DNA of 64,000 nt from Marinicauda algicola (GCF_017161425.1 NZ_CP071057.1:3349501-3413500), one strand, 5' to 3'. Numbered from the stretch's first letter, positions 49,639-58,588 are shown. A program made the numbers and translations. The notes: generated by a model not told the origin, from the sequence alone.

Positions 49639-51032
49639 GCGACGGCCACCGCACCTATTTCAACTCCGCCGACTGGGCCACGGTCGAGCGCGACTATCCG
49701 GTGGGCGAGGCCTTCACCCGCTTCGTCACGAGCGTCAGCCGAGACGAGCTGCGCGCGATGCAAGAGGCGCGCTTCCTCGAATGCGTGAAGCGTGCCTGGA
49801 AGACGCCCTTCTACCGGCGCCTGTGGGGCGAGGCGGGCGTGGAGCCCGGCGACATCAAGGGACTGGAGACGCTGTCCTCGCTGCCGAGCTTCGACAAGTC
49901 CGACATCATGGATTCCATCGCGCGCAATCCCCCGCTCGGCGACTTCTCGGCGATGGACAGCTATGGGGAGGGCGAGCGCCCGCCGGTGGTGATGCACACC
50001 ACCTCGGGCACGACGGGCACGCCGCAGGTGCTGCTGTTCGGTGCGAAGTCGCGTGAGATCCAGAACCTGCTGCTCGGCCGGCTCTACCGCTTCCAGGGCC
50101 TGAGGCCCGACGACGTGGTCCATTCCGTCTACGGACACGGCATGATCAATGGCGGGCATTACGTGCGCGAGGCGGTGATCCACTGGACGAGCGCGCTCTT
50201 CATGTCGGCCGGCACCGGCGTGGAGACCCGCTCGGTGCGCCAGGTCGGCCTGATGAAGGATTTCGGCGCCACCGTGATCGTCGGCTTTGCCGATTACATC
50301 AAGAAGCTCGCCCGGGTCGCCGAGGAGGAGGGGATCGATCCGGTGAAGGACCTCAAGGTGCGCATGATCTCGGGTCATCTCGGGCGCGAGGACAAGGCCG
50401 CGCTGTCGAAGGCCTGGGGCGGGGCGGCCTGCTTCGACTGGTACGGTGTCGGCGATACGGGCGTCATCGCGGGCGAGGGCCCGGACCGCGACGGGCTCTA
50501 CGTCATGGAGGATGCGCAGTATCTGGAAATTGCCGACATCGACACAGGAAGGCCGGTGGCGGACGGGGAGTCCGGGGACATGATCTGCACCTGTCTGTAC
50601 AAGGACGATATCTACCCCATCATCCGCTTCAACACCCATGACGTGACGAAGGTGAAAACCGGCACCTCCTCCATCGGCGCGAAGTTCCGGCGCATCGAGG
50701 GCTTTCTCGGCCGCTCGGACAACATGGTGAAGATCCGCGGCATCAACATCTTCCCGCAGGCCGTCGGCCCGCTGCTCGACGAGGTGGAGGCCTTCACTGG
50801 CGAGTTCATCTGCAAGGCGGTGCGCGGCGAGAACGAGCGCGAGGACTTCGTCGTGATGGCCGAGACGAAGGACCGGGGCGAGGCGGTCTCGGCGCGCATG
50901 CGCGAGATCCTGAAGCGCCAGCTCGGCATCGAGGTCCGGGTGGAACTCGCGCCGCCGGGCGGGCTCGCCGACCTCACCCAGACCGAGGTGCGCCAGAAGC
51001 CGATCCGCCTCATCGACGAGCGCTTCAAGTGA
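49635..51032 (+). CDS. Phenylacetate-CoA ligase-type adenylate-forming enzyme
   Basis: A 465-residue AMP-binding enzyme of the PaaK-like class: HTTSGTTGTPQVLLFG near 119-134 is the P-loop, DWYGVGDTG near 271-279, and GRSDNMVKIRGINIFPQAV near 358-376 is the hinge and C-terminal domain. It probably activates an aromatic or short carboxylic acid with CoA. It is followed by an overlapping amidase, so the two could act on one compound: amide hydrolysis, then CoA ligation (inference). Confidence 0.88.
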   Translation: MSDGHRTYFNSADWATVERDYPVGEAFTRFVTSVSRDELRAMQEARFLECVKRAWKTPFYRRLWGEAGVEPGDIKGLETLSSLPSFDKSDIMDSIARNPPLGDFSAMDSYGEGERPPVVMHTTSGTTGTPQVLLFGAKSREIQNLLLGRLYRFQGLRPDDVVHSVYGHGMINGGHYVREAVIHWTSALFMSAGTGVETRSVRQVGLMKDFGATVIVGFADYIKKLARVAEEEGIDPVKDLKVRMISGHLGREDKAALSKAWGGAACFDWYGVGDTGVIAGEGPDRDGLYVMEDAQYLEIADIDTGRPVADGESGDMICTCLYKDDIYPIIRFNTHDVTKVKTGTSSIGAKFRRIEGFLGRSDNMVKIRGINIFPQAVGPLLDEVEAFTGEFICKAVRGENEREDFVVMAETKDRGEAVSARMREILKRQLGIEVRVELAPPGGLADLTQTEVRQKPIRLIDERFK

Positions 51033-52315
51033 GCCGGCCCGCCGACCCGGTCGAGACGTATGATCGCGCGATCGCGCGCATCGCGCGGTTCAACCCGGGG
51101 CTCAATGCCGTGCTGGAGGTGCGCGAGGCACGCACCGAGGCCGAGGCCAGCGCGAGGCGGGTGAAGGCGGGCGAGCCCCGCTCGCCGATCGACGGCCTGC
51201 CGGTCGCGGTCAAGGCCAATATCGCGCTTTCCGGCCTGGCCTGGCATGCCGGCATCGCGGCGTACCGGGACCGCATCGCGCAGCGCGACGCGGCCTGCGT
51301 GGCGCGACTGAAGGCCGCCGGCGCGGTGGTCTTCGCCACGCTCAACATGGAGGAGGGCGCGCTCGGCGCGGTCACCGACAACCCCCATTTCGGGCGCTGC
51401 CTCAATCCCTGGGGTGAGAACCTCACCCCCGGGGGCTCCTCGGGCGGCTCGGGGGCGGCGGTCGCGGCCGGGCTCGTGCCGGCGAGCCTGGGGACCGACA
51501 CGATGGGCTCGGTGCGCATCCCGGCGGCCTATTGCGGCGTGGCCGGCCACAAGCCCTCGCGCGGCGCGGTCCCGCTCGAGGGCGTGATCGCGCTGTCCCG
51601 AACGCTCGACCATGTCGGACCGCTCGCGCGAAAGGCGAAGGAGGCGGCCGACGTGTTCGCGGTGCTGAGCGAGACGCCGCCCGCACGCGCGCCCGGGCTT
51701 TCCGGGCTGCTCATCGGGCGCTGGCGGGTGGAGGATCACGTCGCGGTCGATGGCGAAATCCTCGCCGCCTTCGAGGCGGCGCTGAAGGCGATGGAGAAGC
51801 GGGGCGCGCGCATCGTCGACATCTCGCTCGCCCGGTACGGCTTCGGGCAGAGCCGGCGCGCCGGCCTCCTGATCGCCGAGCGCGAAGGCGCGGCCATCCA
51901 TGCCGAGGCGCTGGAGGCCGATCCGGAGGGCTTCTCGGAGGACTTCCGCAAGATGCTCGCCTGGGGCGCGCGCCAGAGCCCGGACCGCTACGAGGCGGCG
52001 CTGCTTGTGCTGAAGGCCGCGGCCGCCGACGCCGGGGCGGCGTTCGAGGCCTGCGACCTGCTCGCCGCGCCGACCGCCTGCGAGACGGCCTTCCCCTTCG
52101 GCAGCGAGGTGCCCGCGGGCCAGGCCGACATCACCGCCTTCGCCGACCTCGCCGGCATTCCCGCGACCAGCGTGCCGAGCGCGCTGTCCTCCGCCGGGCT
52201 GCCGATGGCGATCCAGTTCATGGCGCCGGCGGGCGAGGACGCGCGCGCGCTCGGCGCGGCGATGGCCTACGAGGACCTGCGGGGGGAATTTCCGGCGCCG
52301 GACGGATTTGAGTGA
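51029..52315 (+). CDS. Amidase signature family hydrolase
   Basis: A 428-residue amidase with the Ser-cisSer-Lys triad: Lys62 in VAVKANIA, the cis-Ser in PGGSSGGSG (134-142; Ser137/138), and nucleophile Ser161 in GTDTMGSVRIPA. It hydrolyses a small amide in the cytosol. The GTG start overlaps the CoA ligase. It closes the palindrome-B operon; a hairpin follows at 52332. Confidence 0.9.
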   Translation: MSRPADPVETYDRAIARIARFNPGLNAVLEVREARTEAEASARRVKAGEPRSPIDGLPVAVKANIALSGLAWHAGIAAYRDRIAQRDAACVARLKAAGAVVFATLNMEEGALGAVTDNPHFGRCLNPWGENLTPGGSSGGSGAAVAAGLVPASLGTDTMGSVRIPAAYCGVAGHKPSRGAVPLEGVIALSRTLDHVGPLARKAKEAADVFAVLSETPPARAPGLSGLLIGRWRVEDHVAVDGEILAAFEAALKAMEKRGARIVDISLARYGFGQSRRAGLLIAEREGAAIHAEALEADPEGFSEDFRKMLAWGARQSPDRYEAALLVLKAAAADAGAAFEACDLLAAPTACETAFPFGSEVPAGQADITAFADLAGIPATSVPSALSSAGLPMAIQFMAPAGEDARALGAAMAYEDLRGEFPAPDGFE

Positions 52316-52331
52316 GGCTCGCCACCCCTAG

Positions 52332-52351
52332 CTCCCCCGCTCGCGGGGGAG
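52332..52351. terminator. Hairpin between convergent amidase and nitrilase-like genes
   Basis: CTCCCCCGC/GCGGGGGAG, perfect 9-bp arms with a 2-base centre, midway between two convergent stops. No T-run, so it may be a bidirectional weak terminator or one of the scattered CTCCCCC repeats. Confidence 0.45.
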
Positions 52352-52367
52352 GAGACTCAGCGCGGCC

Positions 52368-53408
52368 TCAGATCAGCCCCTTCTGCGCCAGCGTCTCGAT
52401 CACCTTGGCCTGGCGGTCGCGGTAGAAGCTCTTCGCCGGGCTCGCGACCTGCCCCTCCTGCATCAGGGTTTCGGGCGGGTGCACGCGGGCCGCGGCGTAG
52501 ACGCGTGCATAGAGTTCGGCGGGCTGGCGGGCGAGGAGATTGCCCATGCCGACCCGGCGGCGCATGCGGCGCACTAGCCCCGCATCGATCTCGCCATTGG
52601 CGCACATTGACGGCCCGCCGGCCGCCTCGGCGAGGATCACGCCCCTGGGATCGACGATCTTCGAGCCGCGGTCGGCGGAGTTCTGCGGGATCGGCGTGCC
52701 GGTCATGCCCGCGGTGTTGGCCGAGACCACATAGGCGAGATTCTCGATCGCGCGGGCCTGCTTGGCGATGTTCTTCGCGGTCGGTAGCGGACTGGCCACC
52801 TCGCTCGTGGGATGGACGAAGATCTCCGCGCCCCGGAAGGCGTGGGCGCGCGCGATCTCGGGATAGAGGATTTCCTCCGACGCGATCGCGGCGATGTGCC
52901 CGATCCCGGTGTCGGCCACGGGAAACAGCGCGTCCTCGCCATAGGCCTCGAGATAGCGCTCGAGCACGTCGTAGGGGCTCGGCGCGAACATGGAGATCAG
53001 GCGCCGGTAGCGCAGGATCGTGTCCCCGTTCGGCGCGATCAGGAAGCAGGCCTGGAAATACAGCTGCGGGAAATGGGGATCGGTCTCGTAGGCATTGCCG
53101 GCGAGGAAGATCTTCTGCGCTTGCGCGATCTTTCCGAGCGCCTCGTATTCGGGCCCGTCCGGATCGATGGCGGCCATGGCGCGCCATTCGTCCGCGCTCT
53201 CGCCCATGGGAAAGCCGGTGAGCACGTATTCGGGCAGCACGACGAGTTCGAGATCGGGGCCGACGAAGCCCTTCGAGCCGGCGATCTCTCGCCCGATCCT
53301 GTGGATGGCGCTATTCATGCGCGTCCGGGCATCCCCCGGGGACAGGCCGTTGATCGCCTCGCACAGCGTCTGCAGGGCAAGGGCGTGGCAGGGGCGGGGC
53401 TCACTCAT
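52368..53408 (-). CDS. Nitrilase-like protein lacking the catalytic Cys
   Basis: A 346-residue carbon-nitrogen-hydrolase-fold protein. Glu60 (VVLPEYVLTG) of the triad is kept, but the usual Lys is Arg136 (LRYRRLIS), and the Cys position is Ser177 in IAAIASEEILYPEIA. Length and fold fit the family. Either it is inactive, a binding protein, or it uses Ser in a changed reaction. A longer frame starts at 53432; ATG 53408 begins the conserved part, with GGAG 11 bases before it. It is divergent from the second GntR regulator, 73 bases apart, so probably that regulator's partner or target. Confidence 0.82.
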   Translation of the reverse strand: MSEPRPCHALALQTLCEAINGLSPGDARTRMNSAIHRIGREIAGSKGFVGPDLELVVLPEYVLTGFPMGESADEWRAMAAIDPDGPEYEALGKIAQAQKIFLAGNAYETDPHFPQLYFQACFLIAPNGDTILRYRRLISMFAPSPYDVLERYLEAYGEDALFPVADTGIGHIAAIASEEILYPEIARAHAFRGAEIFVHPTSEVASPLPTAKNIAKQARAIENLAYVVSANTAGMTGTPIPQNSADRGSKIVDPRGVILAEAAGGPSMCANGEIDAGLVRRMRRRVGMGNLLARQPAELYARVYAAARVHPPETLMQEGQVASPAKSFYRDRQAKVIETLAQKGLI

Positions 53409-53481
53409 GGTCTTGTCATCTCCGGCTGGCATGGCGGCGCGAATTCGCTAAAAGTCGGGGCGAAGAGGAGGCGAAGAGCGC

Positions 53482-54297
53482 ATGAGCGAGACCGGGAAGA
53501 CAAGCGAGCCGCCCCGCCTGGGGCCGGAGCTGATCGACGAATCCCTGCCCATGCCGCTCTACCATCAGATTTTCCTGGTGCTGCGCGACCGCATCCATTC
53601 GGGCGCCTACCCGACCGGATCGGTGCTGCCGGGCGAGCAGGAATTGTCGAAACTGCTCGACGTCTCGCGCATCACGGTCAAGCGGGCCCTGAACGAGCTC
53701 GCCGCGCACGGCTTCGTCACGCGCCATCGCGGGCGCGGCACGCTCGTGATGTACAATGCCGGCGCGCCGGTGGTGGAGGGACGCTTCGACACGCTGTTCG
53801 ACGCTCTCCAGCGCATGGGGCTGGAGACCCAGGTCGAGCTGATCGACGTCGCCGACATTTCCGCCGACAGCGAGCTCGCCGCGGTGATGGGGCTCGACAG
53901 TGGCGAGAAGGTGCAGCGCGCCGTGCGCCTGCGCCGCCTGGAAGGGGATACCTTTTCCTATCTCCTCACCCACGTGCCGCTCGACATCGCGCGCCAGTAC
54001 ACGCGCGAGGAGCTGGCGAGCGAGCCGCTCCTGACGCTGCTGAAGCGCGCGGGTGCGGAGGCGGCCGAGGCCGACCAGACCATCACCGCCGCGGCCGCAG
54101 AGCCGCACGTGGCCAGCGTGCTGAAGGTCGCGCCGGGCTCGCCGCTGCTGAAGATCACCCGCATCATGCGCGACCGGCGCGGACGGGTTGTGCAGCACAT
54201 CATCGCCTTCTACCGGCCCGAGCGCTTCCGCTATCACATGCGCCTCCTGCGCGATCCGGGCGAGGGGTCGGGCTGGACCGCGGTCGATCCGCGCTGA
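53482..54297 (+). CDS. GntR/HutC-family regulator 2, candidate palindrome-A repressor
   Basis: A 271-residue regulator: winged helix 25-90 (LPGEQELSKLLDVSRITVKRAL) and UTRA ligand domain about 100-262. The only other HutC-type regulator in the island, in its middle, and not preceded by palindrome A or B. It is therefore the best local candidate for the regulator binding AAATGRTATAYCATTT, whose inner TGRTATAYCA fits GntR sites (inference; the regulator could also lie outside the window). GGAGG about 10 bases before the ATG. Confidence 0.87.
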   Translation: MSETGKTSEPPRLGPELIDESLPMPLYHQIFLVLRDRIHSGAYPTGSVLPGEQELSKLLDVSRITVKRALNELAAHGFVTRHRGRGTLVMYNAGAPVVEGRFDTLFDALQRMGLETQVELIDVADISADSELAAVMGLDSGEKVQRAVRLRRLEGDTFSYLLTHVPLDIARQYTREELASEPLLTLLKRAGAEAAEADQTITAAAAEPHVASVLKVAPGSPLLKITRIMRDRRGRVVQHIIAFYRPERFRYHMRLLRDPGEGSGWTAVDPR

Positions 54298-54332
54298 ACC
54301 GCCGCGCCCGAAGGCTTCCCTCCGAAATGGCT

Positions 54333-54348
54333 TATTGTTATACCATTT
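54333..54348. promoter_or_regulatory. Palindrome A, site 5 (oxidase operon)
   Basis: TATTGTTATACCATTT, 13 of 16 positions of the consensus with one good half-site; 17 bases before the start of the membrane protein and directly upstream of its ribosome site. Confidence 0.6.
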
Positions 54349-54364
54349 CTACAGGGAGGCCCAA

Positions 54365-55012
54365 GTGCTCGAAACCACGCTGTTCACGTTCCTGCATCTC
54401 CTGGTCCTCGTCTACTGGCTGGGCGGTGATCTCGGCGCATTCTACGCCTCCTTCGTGCTGACCGACGAGGCGAGGCCGGCCGGCCAGCGGCTCGGCGCGG
54501 CGGTCGTGGTCAAGCATGTCGACATGGCCCCGCGCATGGCGCTGATCTTCGCCGCCCCGACCGGGCTCGCGCTCGCGGTGAGCCGGGGCTGGCTCGCGCT
54601 CGACTGGGGCTGGATCCTCGCCGCGTTCGCGCTCGCCGTGATCTGGGCGGGCATCGCCTGGCGCATCCATCTCGGCGCGGGACCGGCCTGGGCGAAGAGC
54701 GATCTCGCGATCCGCATCGGGCTGATGATCGCGCTGGCGCTTACGGGGCTCGCCGGGCTCGCGGCGCCGATCGACCTGCCGGGCTTCCTTTCGTGGAAGC
54801 TCCTGATCCTCGCCGCGGCGATCGCGCTCGGCCTCGCCGTGCGCCGGCTGCTGAAGCCGTTTTCCGCTGCCATGCCTGGGCTGGCATCGGGGGCTCCGAG
54901 CGAGGCCGACAATGCGGCGATCCGCGGCTCGCTGCGGCAGGTGAGACTCGCGGTGGTCGCCCTCTGGGGGCTCATCGTCGCGGCGGCGATCCTCGGGATA
55001 TCGGCGTCGTGA
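54365..55012 (+). CDS. Six-helix membrane protein, candidate heme-b electron acceptor
   Basis: A 215-residue integral membrane protein with about six helices. His11 in TM1 (FLHLLVLVYWLGGD) and His50 in the second helix (VVVKHVDMAPR) are placed like axial heme ligands. I do not recognise a characterised family; it resembles DUF2269/CopD-type proteins. The GTG start is 5 bases after GGGAGG. Its end overlaps the FAD-linked oxidase start (GTGA), so it may take electrons from that enzyme to the quinone pool (inference). Confidence 0.75.
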   Translation: MLETTLFTFLHLLVLVYWLGGDLGAFYASFVLTDEARPAGQRLGAAVVVKHVDMAPRMALIFAAPTGLALAVSRGWLALDWGWILAAFALAVIWAGIAWRIHLGAGPAWAKSDLAIRIGLMIALALTGLAGLAAPIDLPGFLSWKLLILAAAIALGLAVRRLLKPFSAAMPGLASGAPSEADNAAIRGSLRQVRLAVVALWGLIVAAAILGISAS

Positions 55013-56583
55013 AGGCGCTCACCGCAGAGCTCGCGCGTCTCGTCGGCGAGGACGGCGTCGTCACGGCACGCGAGGCGCGCGAGCATCACTCGCAGGATGT
55101 CTGGACGACGGGCGGGCTTGTCGATCTCGTCGTGCGCCCGAAGACGCAGGAGGCCGCCGCCGCGGCGCTCGCCGCCTGCGCAAGGGCGGGTGTGCCGGTC
55201 TATCCGCGCGGTGGCGGGATGAGCTACACGGCCGGCTATCTCGGCGAACGCGGGGGCGGGATGAGCCTCGACACGTCGCGCCTGACCCGCATCGTGGAGA
55301 TCGACGAAACCGACCGCTTCGTGCGCGTGGAAGCGGGCTGCACCTGGGCGGCGCTGCACGAGGCGCTCAAGCCGAAGGGTCTCAGGACCCCCTTCTGGGG
55401 ACCGCTCTCCGGGCTCGCCTCCACGATCGGCGGTGGGGTGTCGCAGAACAATGCCTTCTTCGGGGCGGGCACCCACGGCCCGACGGGGCAGAGCGTGCTC
55501 TCGGTCTCGGTCGCCCTCGCCGACGGCTCGATCCTGAGGACCGGAAGCGCCGGCCAGAGGGCGGGATCGGCCTTCTTCCGCCATGACGGGCCGGATCTGA
55601 CCGGACTCTTCGTGGGCGATTGCGGCGCGCTTGGGGTGAAGCTCGAGATCACGCTAAGGCTCGTCGAGATGCCCGCACACGAGGCCTGGGGCAGTTTCAG
55701 CTTCGCCGCGCCCGACGCGATGGCGCACGCGGCGAGCGCGATGGCGCGCACCGGCCTTGCCTGCGAGATCTTCGGCTTCGACCCGGGCCTGACCGCGGTG
55801 CGCATGCAGCGCGCCTCCATCCTGAGCGATGCGAAGACCCTGGCGAAGGTCGTGACGGGTCAGAAGACTCTCCTGAAGGGCGCGGTGGAGGGCGCGCGGA
55901 TGGCGCTCGCCGGCCGCAATTTCCTCTCCCAAGCCGACTTCAACCTGCATTTCGTCACCGAAGGCCATTCGAGGGTGGGCGTGGAGGACGCGCGCCGGCG
56001 CCTCGCCGCGATCTGCGAGCGCGAAGGCGGCAAGGCCGTCGAGCCGACCATCCCCAAGGTGATCCGCGCCAATCCCTTCACGCCGCTGAACACCATGATC
56101 GGGCCCAATGCGGAGCGCTGGGTGCCGGTGCATGGCATCGTGCCGCACTCGCAGGCGGTGGCCTGCTGGGCCGCGATCGAGGCGTATTTCGCCTCGCTGA
56201 AGGACCGGTTCGAGGCCGAGGGCGTGACCACCGGCACGCTGATCACGACGCTCGGCGAGACCGGCTTCCTCATCGAGCCGGTCTTCCTGTGGCCCGACGC
56301 GCTATTCGCCCTGCACGAGGAGAGTGTGGAGGCGAACTATCTGAAGAAGCTCGAGCGCCGGCCCGCGAATCCGGCCGCGACCGCGCTGGTCGGGGAGGCG
56401 CGCGCGGGCGTTGTCGACATCTTCACCCGCCATGGCGGAGTGCATTTCCAGATCGGGCGGACCTATCCGTTCGCGAAGACGCGTCGGCCGGAGACGCTCG
56501 CGCTCCTGAGATCGATCAAGGCCGCCCTCGATCCGGACGGCATCGTCAATCCCGGCGTTCTGGGGCTCGGAGGATCGTCGTGA
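55009..56583 (+). CDS. FAD-linked oxidase (PCMH/vanillyl-alcohol oxidase type)
   Basis: A 524-residue flavoprotein: the FAD-binding PCMH fold at about 30-215 (YPRGGGMSYTAGYL, GCTWAALHEAL, LSGLASTIGGGVSQN, GDCGALG) and a C-terminal cap/linked-oxidase domain. The 4-cresol-dehydrogenase/GlcD-like superfamily covers alcohol, phenol and hydroxy-acid oxidation. The gene is framed by a membrane protein (start overlap) and an aldehyde dehydrogenase (end overlap), so an alcohol to aldehyde to acid sequence is likely (inference). Confidence 0.9.
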   Translation: MKALTAELARLVGEDGVVTAREAREHHSQDVWTTGGLVDLVVRPKTQEAAAAALAACARAGVPVYPRGGGMSYTAGYLGERGGGMSLDTSRLTRIVEIDETDRFVRVEAGCTWAALHEALKPKGLRTPFWGPLSGLASTIGGGVSQNNAFFGAGTHGPTGQSVLSVSVALADGSILRTGSAGQRAGSAFFRHDGPDLTGLFVGDCGALGVKLEITLRLVEMPAHEAWGSFSFAAPDAMAHAASAMARTGLACEIFGFDPGLTAVRMQRASILSDAKTLAKVVTGQKTLLKGAVEGARMALAGRNFLSQADFNLHFVTEGHSRVGVEDARRRLAAICEREGGKAVEPTIPKVIRANPFTPLNTMIGPNAERWVPVHGIVPHSQAVACWAAIEAYFASLKDRFEAEGVTTGTLITTLGETGFLIEPVFLWPDALFALHEESVEANYLKKLERRPANPAATALVGEARAGVVDIFTRHGGVHFQIGRTYPFAKTRRPETLALLRSIKAALDPDGIVNPGVLGLGGSS

Positions 56584-58013
56584 CGCAGCCGATCGAGGTC
56601 CGGAACCCGCGCACCGGCATGCCCGACTACCGCTTCACCCCGCCGACCGAGCGCGAACTCGACACACTCGCCACACGCCTGCGCGAGGGGCAGCGGGATT
56701 GGGCCGCGGCGGACGCTGCCCATCGCGGGCAGGTGCTGCAGGACTGGGCGGCGCGGATCGAGGCGCGCCGCGACGACCTCGCCGCGGCGCTGGAGGCCGA
56801 CACCGGGCGGCGACGGCTCGCCCGGCTGGAGATCGACGGGGCCATCGCCTCGATCCGGGGCTGGGCGTCGCGCGCGGCCGCGCTGATGCCGCGCAGCGAC
56901 TGGGTCGAGGGCCGCGCCAATCCGGCGATCCGCCATGCCGGCCAGTATCTGCCCTATCCTCTCGTCGGGGTGATCAGCCCATGGAATTTCCCGCTCACCC
57001 TGTCGCTGATCGATGCCATCCCCGCCCTCGCCGCCGGATGCGCGGTGCTGGTCAAGCCGAGCGAGGTGACGCCCCGCTTCGCCGAGCCCCTGAGCGCGAC
57101 GATCGGCGAGGTTGCAGGCCTTGCCGGGGTGCTCGCGCTCGCCCCGGGCGTCGGCGAGACGGGGCAGGGCGTGATCGCGCGCGCCGATCTCGTCTGCTTC
57201 ACCGGCTCGGTCGCGACGGGGCGGAAGGTCGCCGCGCAGGCGGCCCGGCGCCTGATCCCGGCTTTCCTGGAACTCGGCGGCAAGGACCCGCTCATCGTCA
57301 CGAAGACCGCGCCCGTGGAGGCCGCCGTCACCGCCGCGCTGCGCGGTTCGGTGCTGTCGACCGGCCAGGCCTGCCAGTCGATTGAGCGCATCTATGTCGC
57401 GCGCGAGATCCACGATGCCTTCCTGGAGCGCCTCACGGATGAAGCCCGCAAGGTCCGGATCAACTGGCCCGACATCGCCAGCGGCGAGATCGGACCGATC
57501 ATCTTCGAGGCCCAGGCCGAGACGATCCGGCGCCAGCTGGAGGACGCTGTGAAGAAGGGCGCGGAAGTCCTCACCGGCGGGACGGTCGAGCGCCATGGCG
57601 GCGGGCTGTGGCTGAAGCCGACCGTCCTCACCAATGTCGATCACTCCATGGCGATCATGACCGAGGAGACGTTCGGGCCCGTCCTTCCCGTCATGGCCTT
57701 CGAGACCGAGGACGAGGCCGTCGCGCTCGCCAACGACACCGAGTTCGGCCTGTCGGCCGGCGTCTTCGCGGGGACTCTTAAGGAAGCCGAGGTCATCGCC
57801 CGGCGCCTGCAGACCGGGGCGGTGTCGCTCAACGACGCCGCCCTGACCGCGGTCTTCTACGAGGCGGAGAAGCAGGCCTTCAAGGCGTCCGGGCTCGGAC
57901 CCTCGCGCATGGGCGATGCCGGGCTGACGCGCTTCCTGCGCAGGAAGGCGCTGATCGCCAATACAGGCGCGCCCGCGCCGCTCTCCGCCTTCGCAGAGGA
58001 GGCCGGGTCGTGA
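56580..58013 (+). CDS. Aldehyde dehydrogenase (NAD(P)+)
   Basis: A 477-residue ALDH: Asn136 in SPWNFP, Glu231 in LELGGKDP and the nucleophile Cys265 in STGQACQS; FTGSVATG near 207-214 is the NAD loop. The GTG start overlaps the oxidase stop. Likely converts the aldehyde made by the upstream FAD oxidase to an acid. Substrate unknown. Confidence 0.93.
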   Translation: MTQPIEVRNPRTGMPDYRFTPPTERELDTLATRLREGQRDWAAADAAHRGQVLQDWAARIEARRDDLAAALEADTGRRRLARLEIDGAIASIRGWASRAAALMPRSDWVEGRANPAIRHAGQYLPYPLVGVISPWNFPLTLSLIDAIPALAAGCAVLVKPSEVTPRFAEPLSATIGEVAGLAGVLALAPGVGETGQGVIARADLVCFTGSVATGRKVAAQAARRLIPAFLELGGKDPLIVTKTAPVEAAVTAALRGSVLSTGQACQSIERIYVAREIHDAFLERLTDEARKVRINWPDIASGEIGPIIFEAQAETIRRQLEDAVKKGAEVLTGGTVERHGGGLWLKPTVLTNVDHSMAIMTEETFGPVLPVMAFETEDEAVALANDTEFGLSAGVFAGTLKEAEVIARRLQTGAVSLNDAALTAVFYEAEKQAFKASGLGPSRMGDAGLTRFLRRKALIANTGAPAPLSAFAEEAGS

Positions 58014-58462
58014 CACACGCGGCGGCGGGCGAACTCGATGCGCTGATGGCCGGCTACGCCCGGGCTTGGCACGGCAGCGATCCGGCGCAGCTCAGGCGCT
58101 TCTGGGACCGGGGCGCGGAGCCGGTCTATCTCGCCGAGGAGATCGAGGAGACCTTCATCGGCTGGGACGAGGTCGAGGCCTACTGGGCGGGCAATCGCGA
58201 GCTGCACGCGGGCGTGGACCTCGCGTTCTCGGGCTCGCGTTACGTGACGGTCGGGGAGGGCCTCGTTCTCGGGGTGCATCGCATGGACTGGTCGATCCGC
58301 TTCACCGACCGGCCCGCGATGGGAGGTGACAACCGGGTCGCCGCGCTGTTCCGGCATACCGGCGAGGGCTGGCGCCTTTCCGCCTGGATCGAGGCCCCGC
58401 TTGCCCCGATCGTGTATCTCAGGCGGCTCTACGAGGCGCGGGCCGGACGGCTTGGCGGATGA
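58010..58462 (+). CDS. SnoaL/NTF2-like small protein
   Basis: A 150-residue protein with the cone-shaped NTF2-like fold pattern: an N-terminal helix (LDALMAGYARAWHGSDPA), FIGWDEVEAYW and a strand-rich second half ending WRLSAWIEAPLAP. Members act as isomerases, cyclases or dehydratases or are non-enzymatic. The GTG start overlaps the ALDH. Last gene of the oxidase operon. Confidence 0.8.
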   Translation: MTHAAAGELDALMAGYARAWHGSDPAQLRRFWDRGAEPVYLAEEIEETFIGWDEVEAYWAGNRELHAGVDLAFSGSRYVTVGEGLVLGVHRMDWSIRFTDRPAMGGDNRVAALFRHTGEGWRLSAWIEAPLAPIVYLRRLYEARAGRLGG

Positions 58463-58525
58463 CGGGCCGCGAGCCTGGGGTTGCAGGAGTCATGTTTCAC
58501 AGGACGTGCATTCCATGAAATGCTA

Positions 58526-58541
58526 TAAAGATATATCCTTT
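58526..58541. promoter_or_regulatory. Palindrome A, site 6 (hydratase-lyase operon)
   Basis: TAAAGATATATCCTTT, 13 of 16 positions of the consensus with the full GATATATC centre, 47 bases before the hydratase start. Outer ATGAAA/TTTCAT arms (58515-58520, 58539-58544) extend the symmetry. Confidence 0.65.
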
Positions 58542-58588
58542 CATCCAAGGTCGGGACTTGTCGGGCCGGAACGGAGTTTTATGACGCG

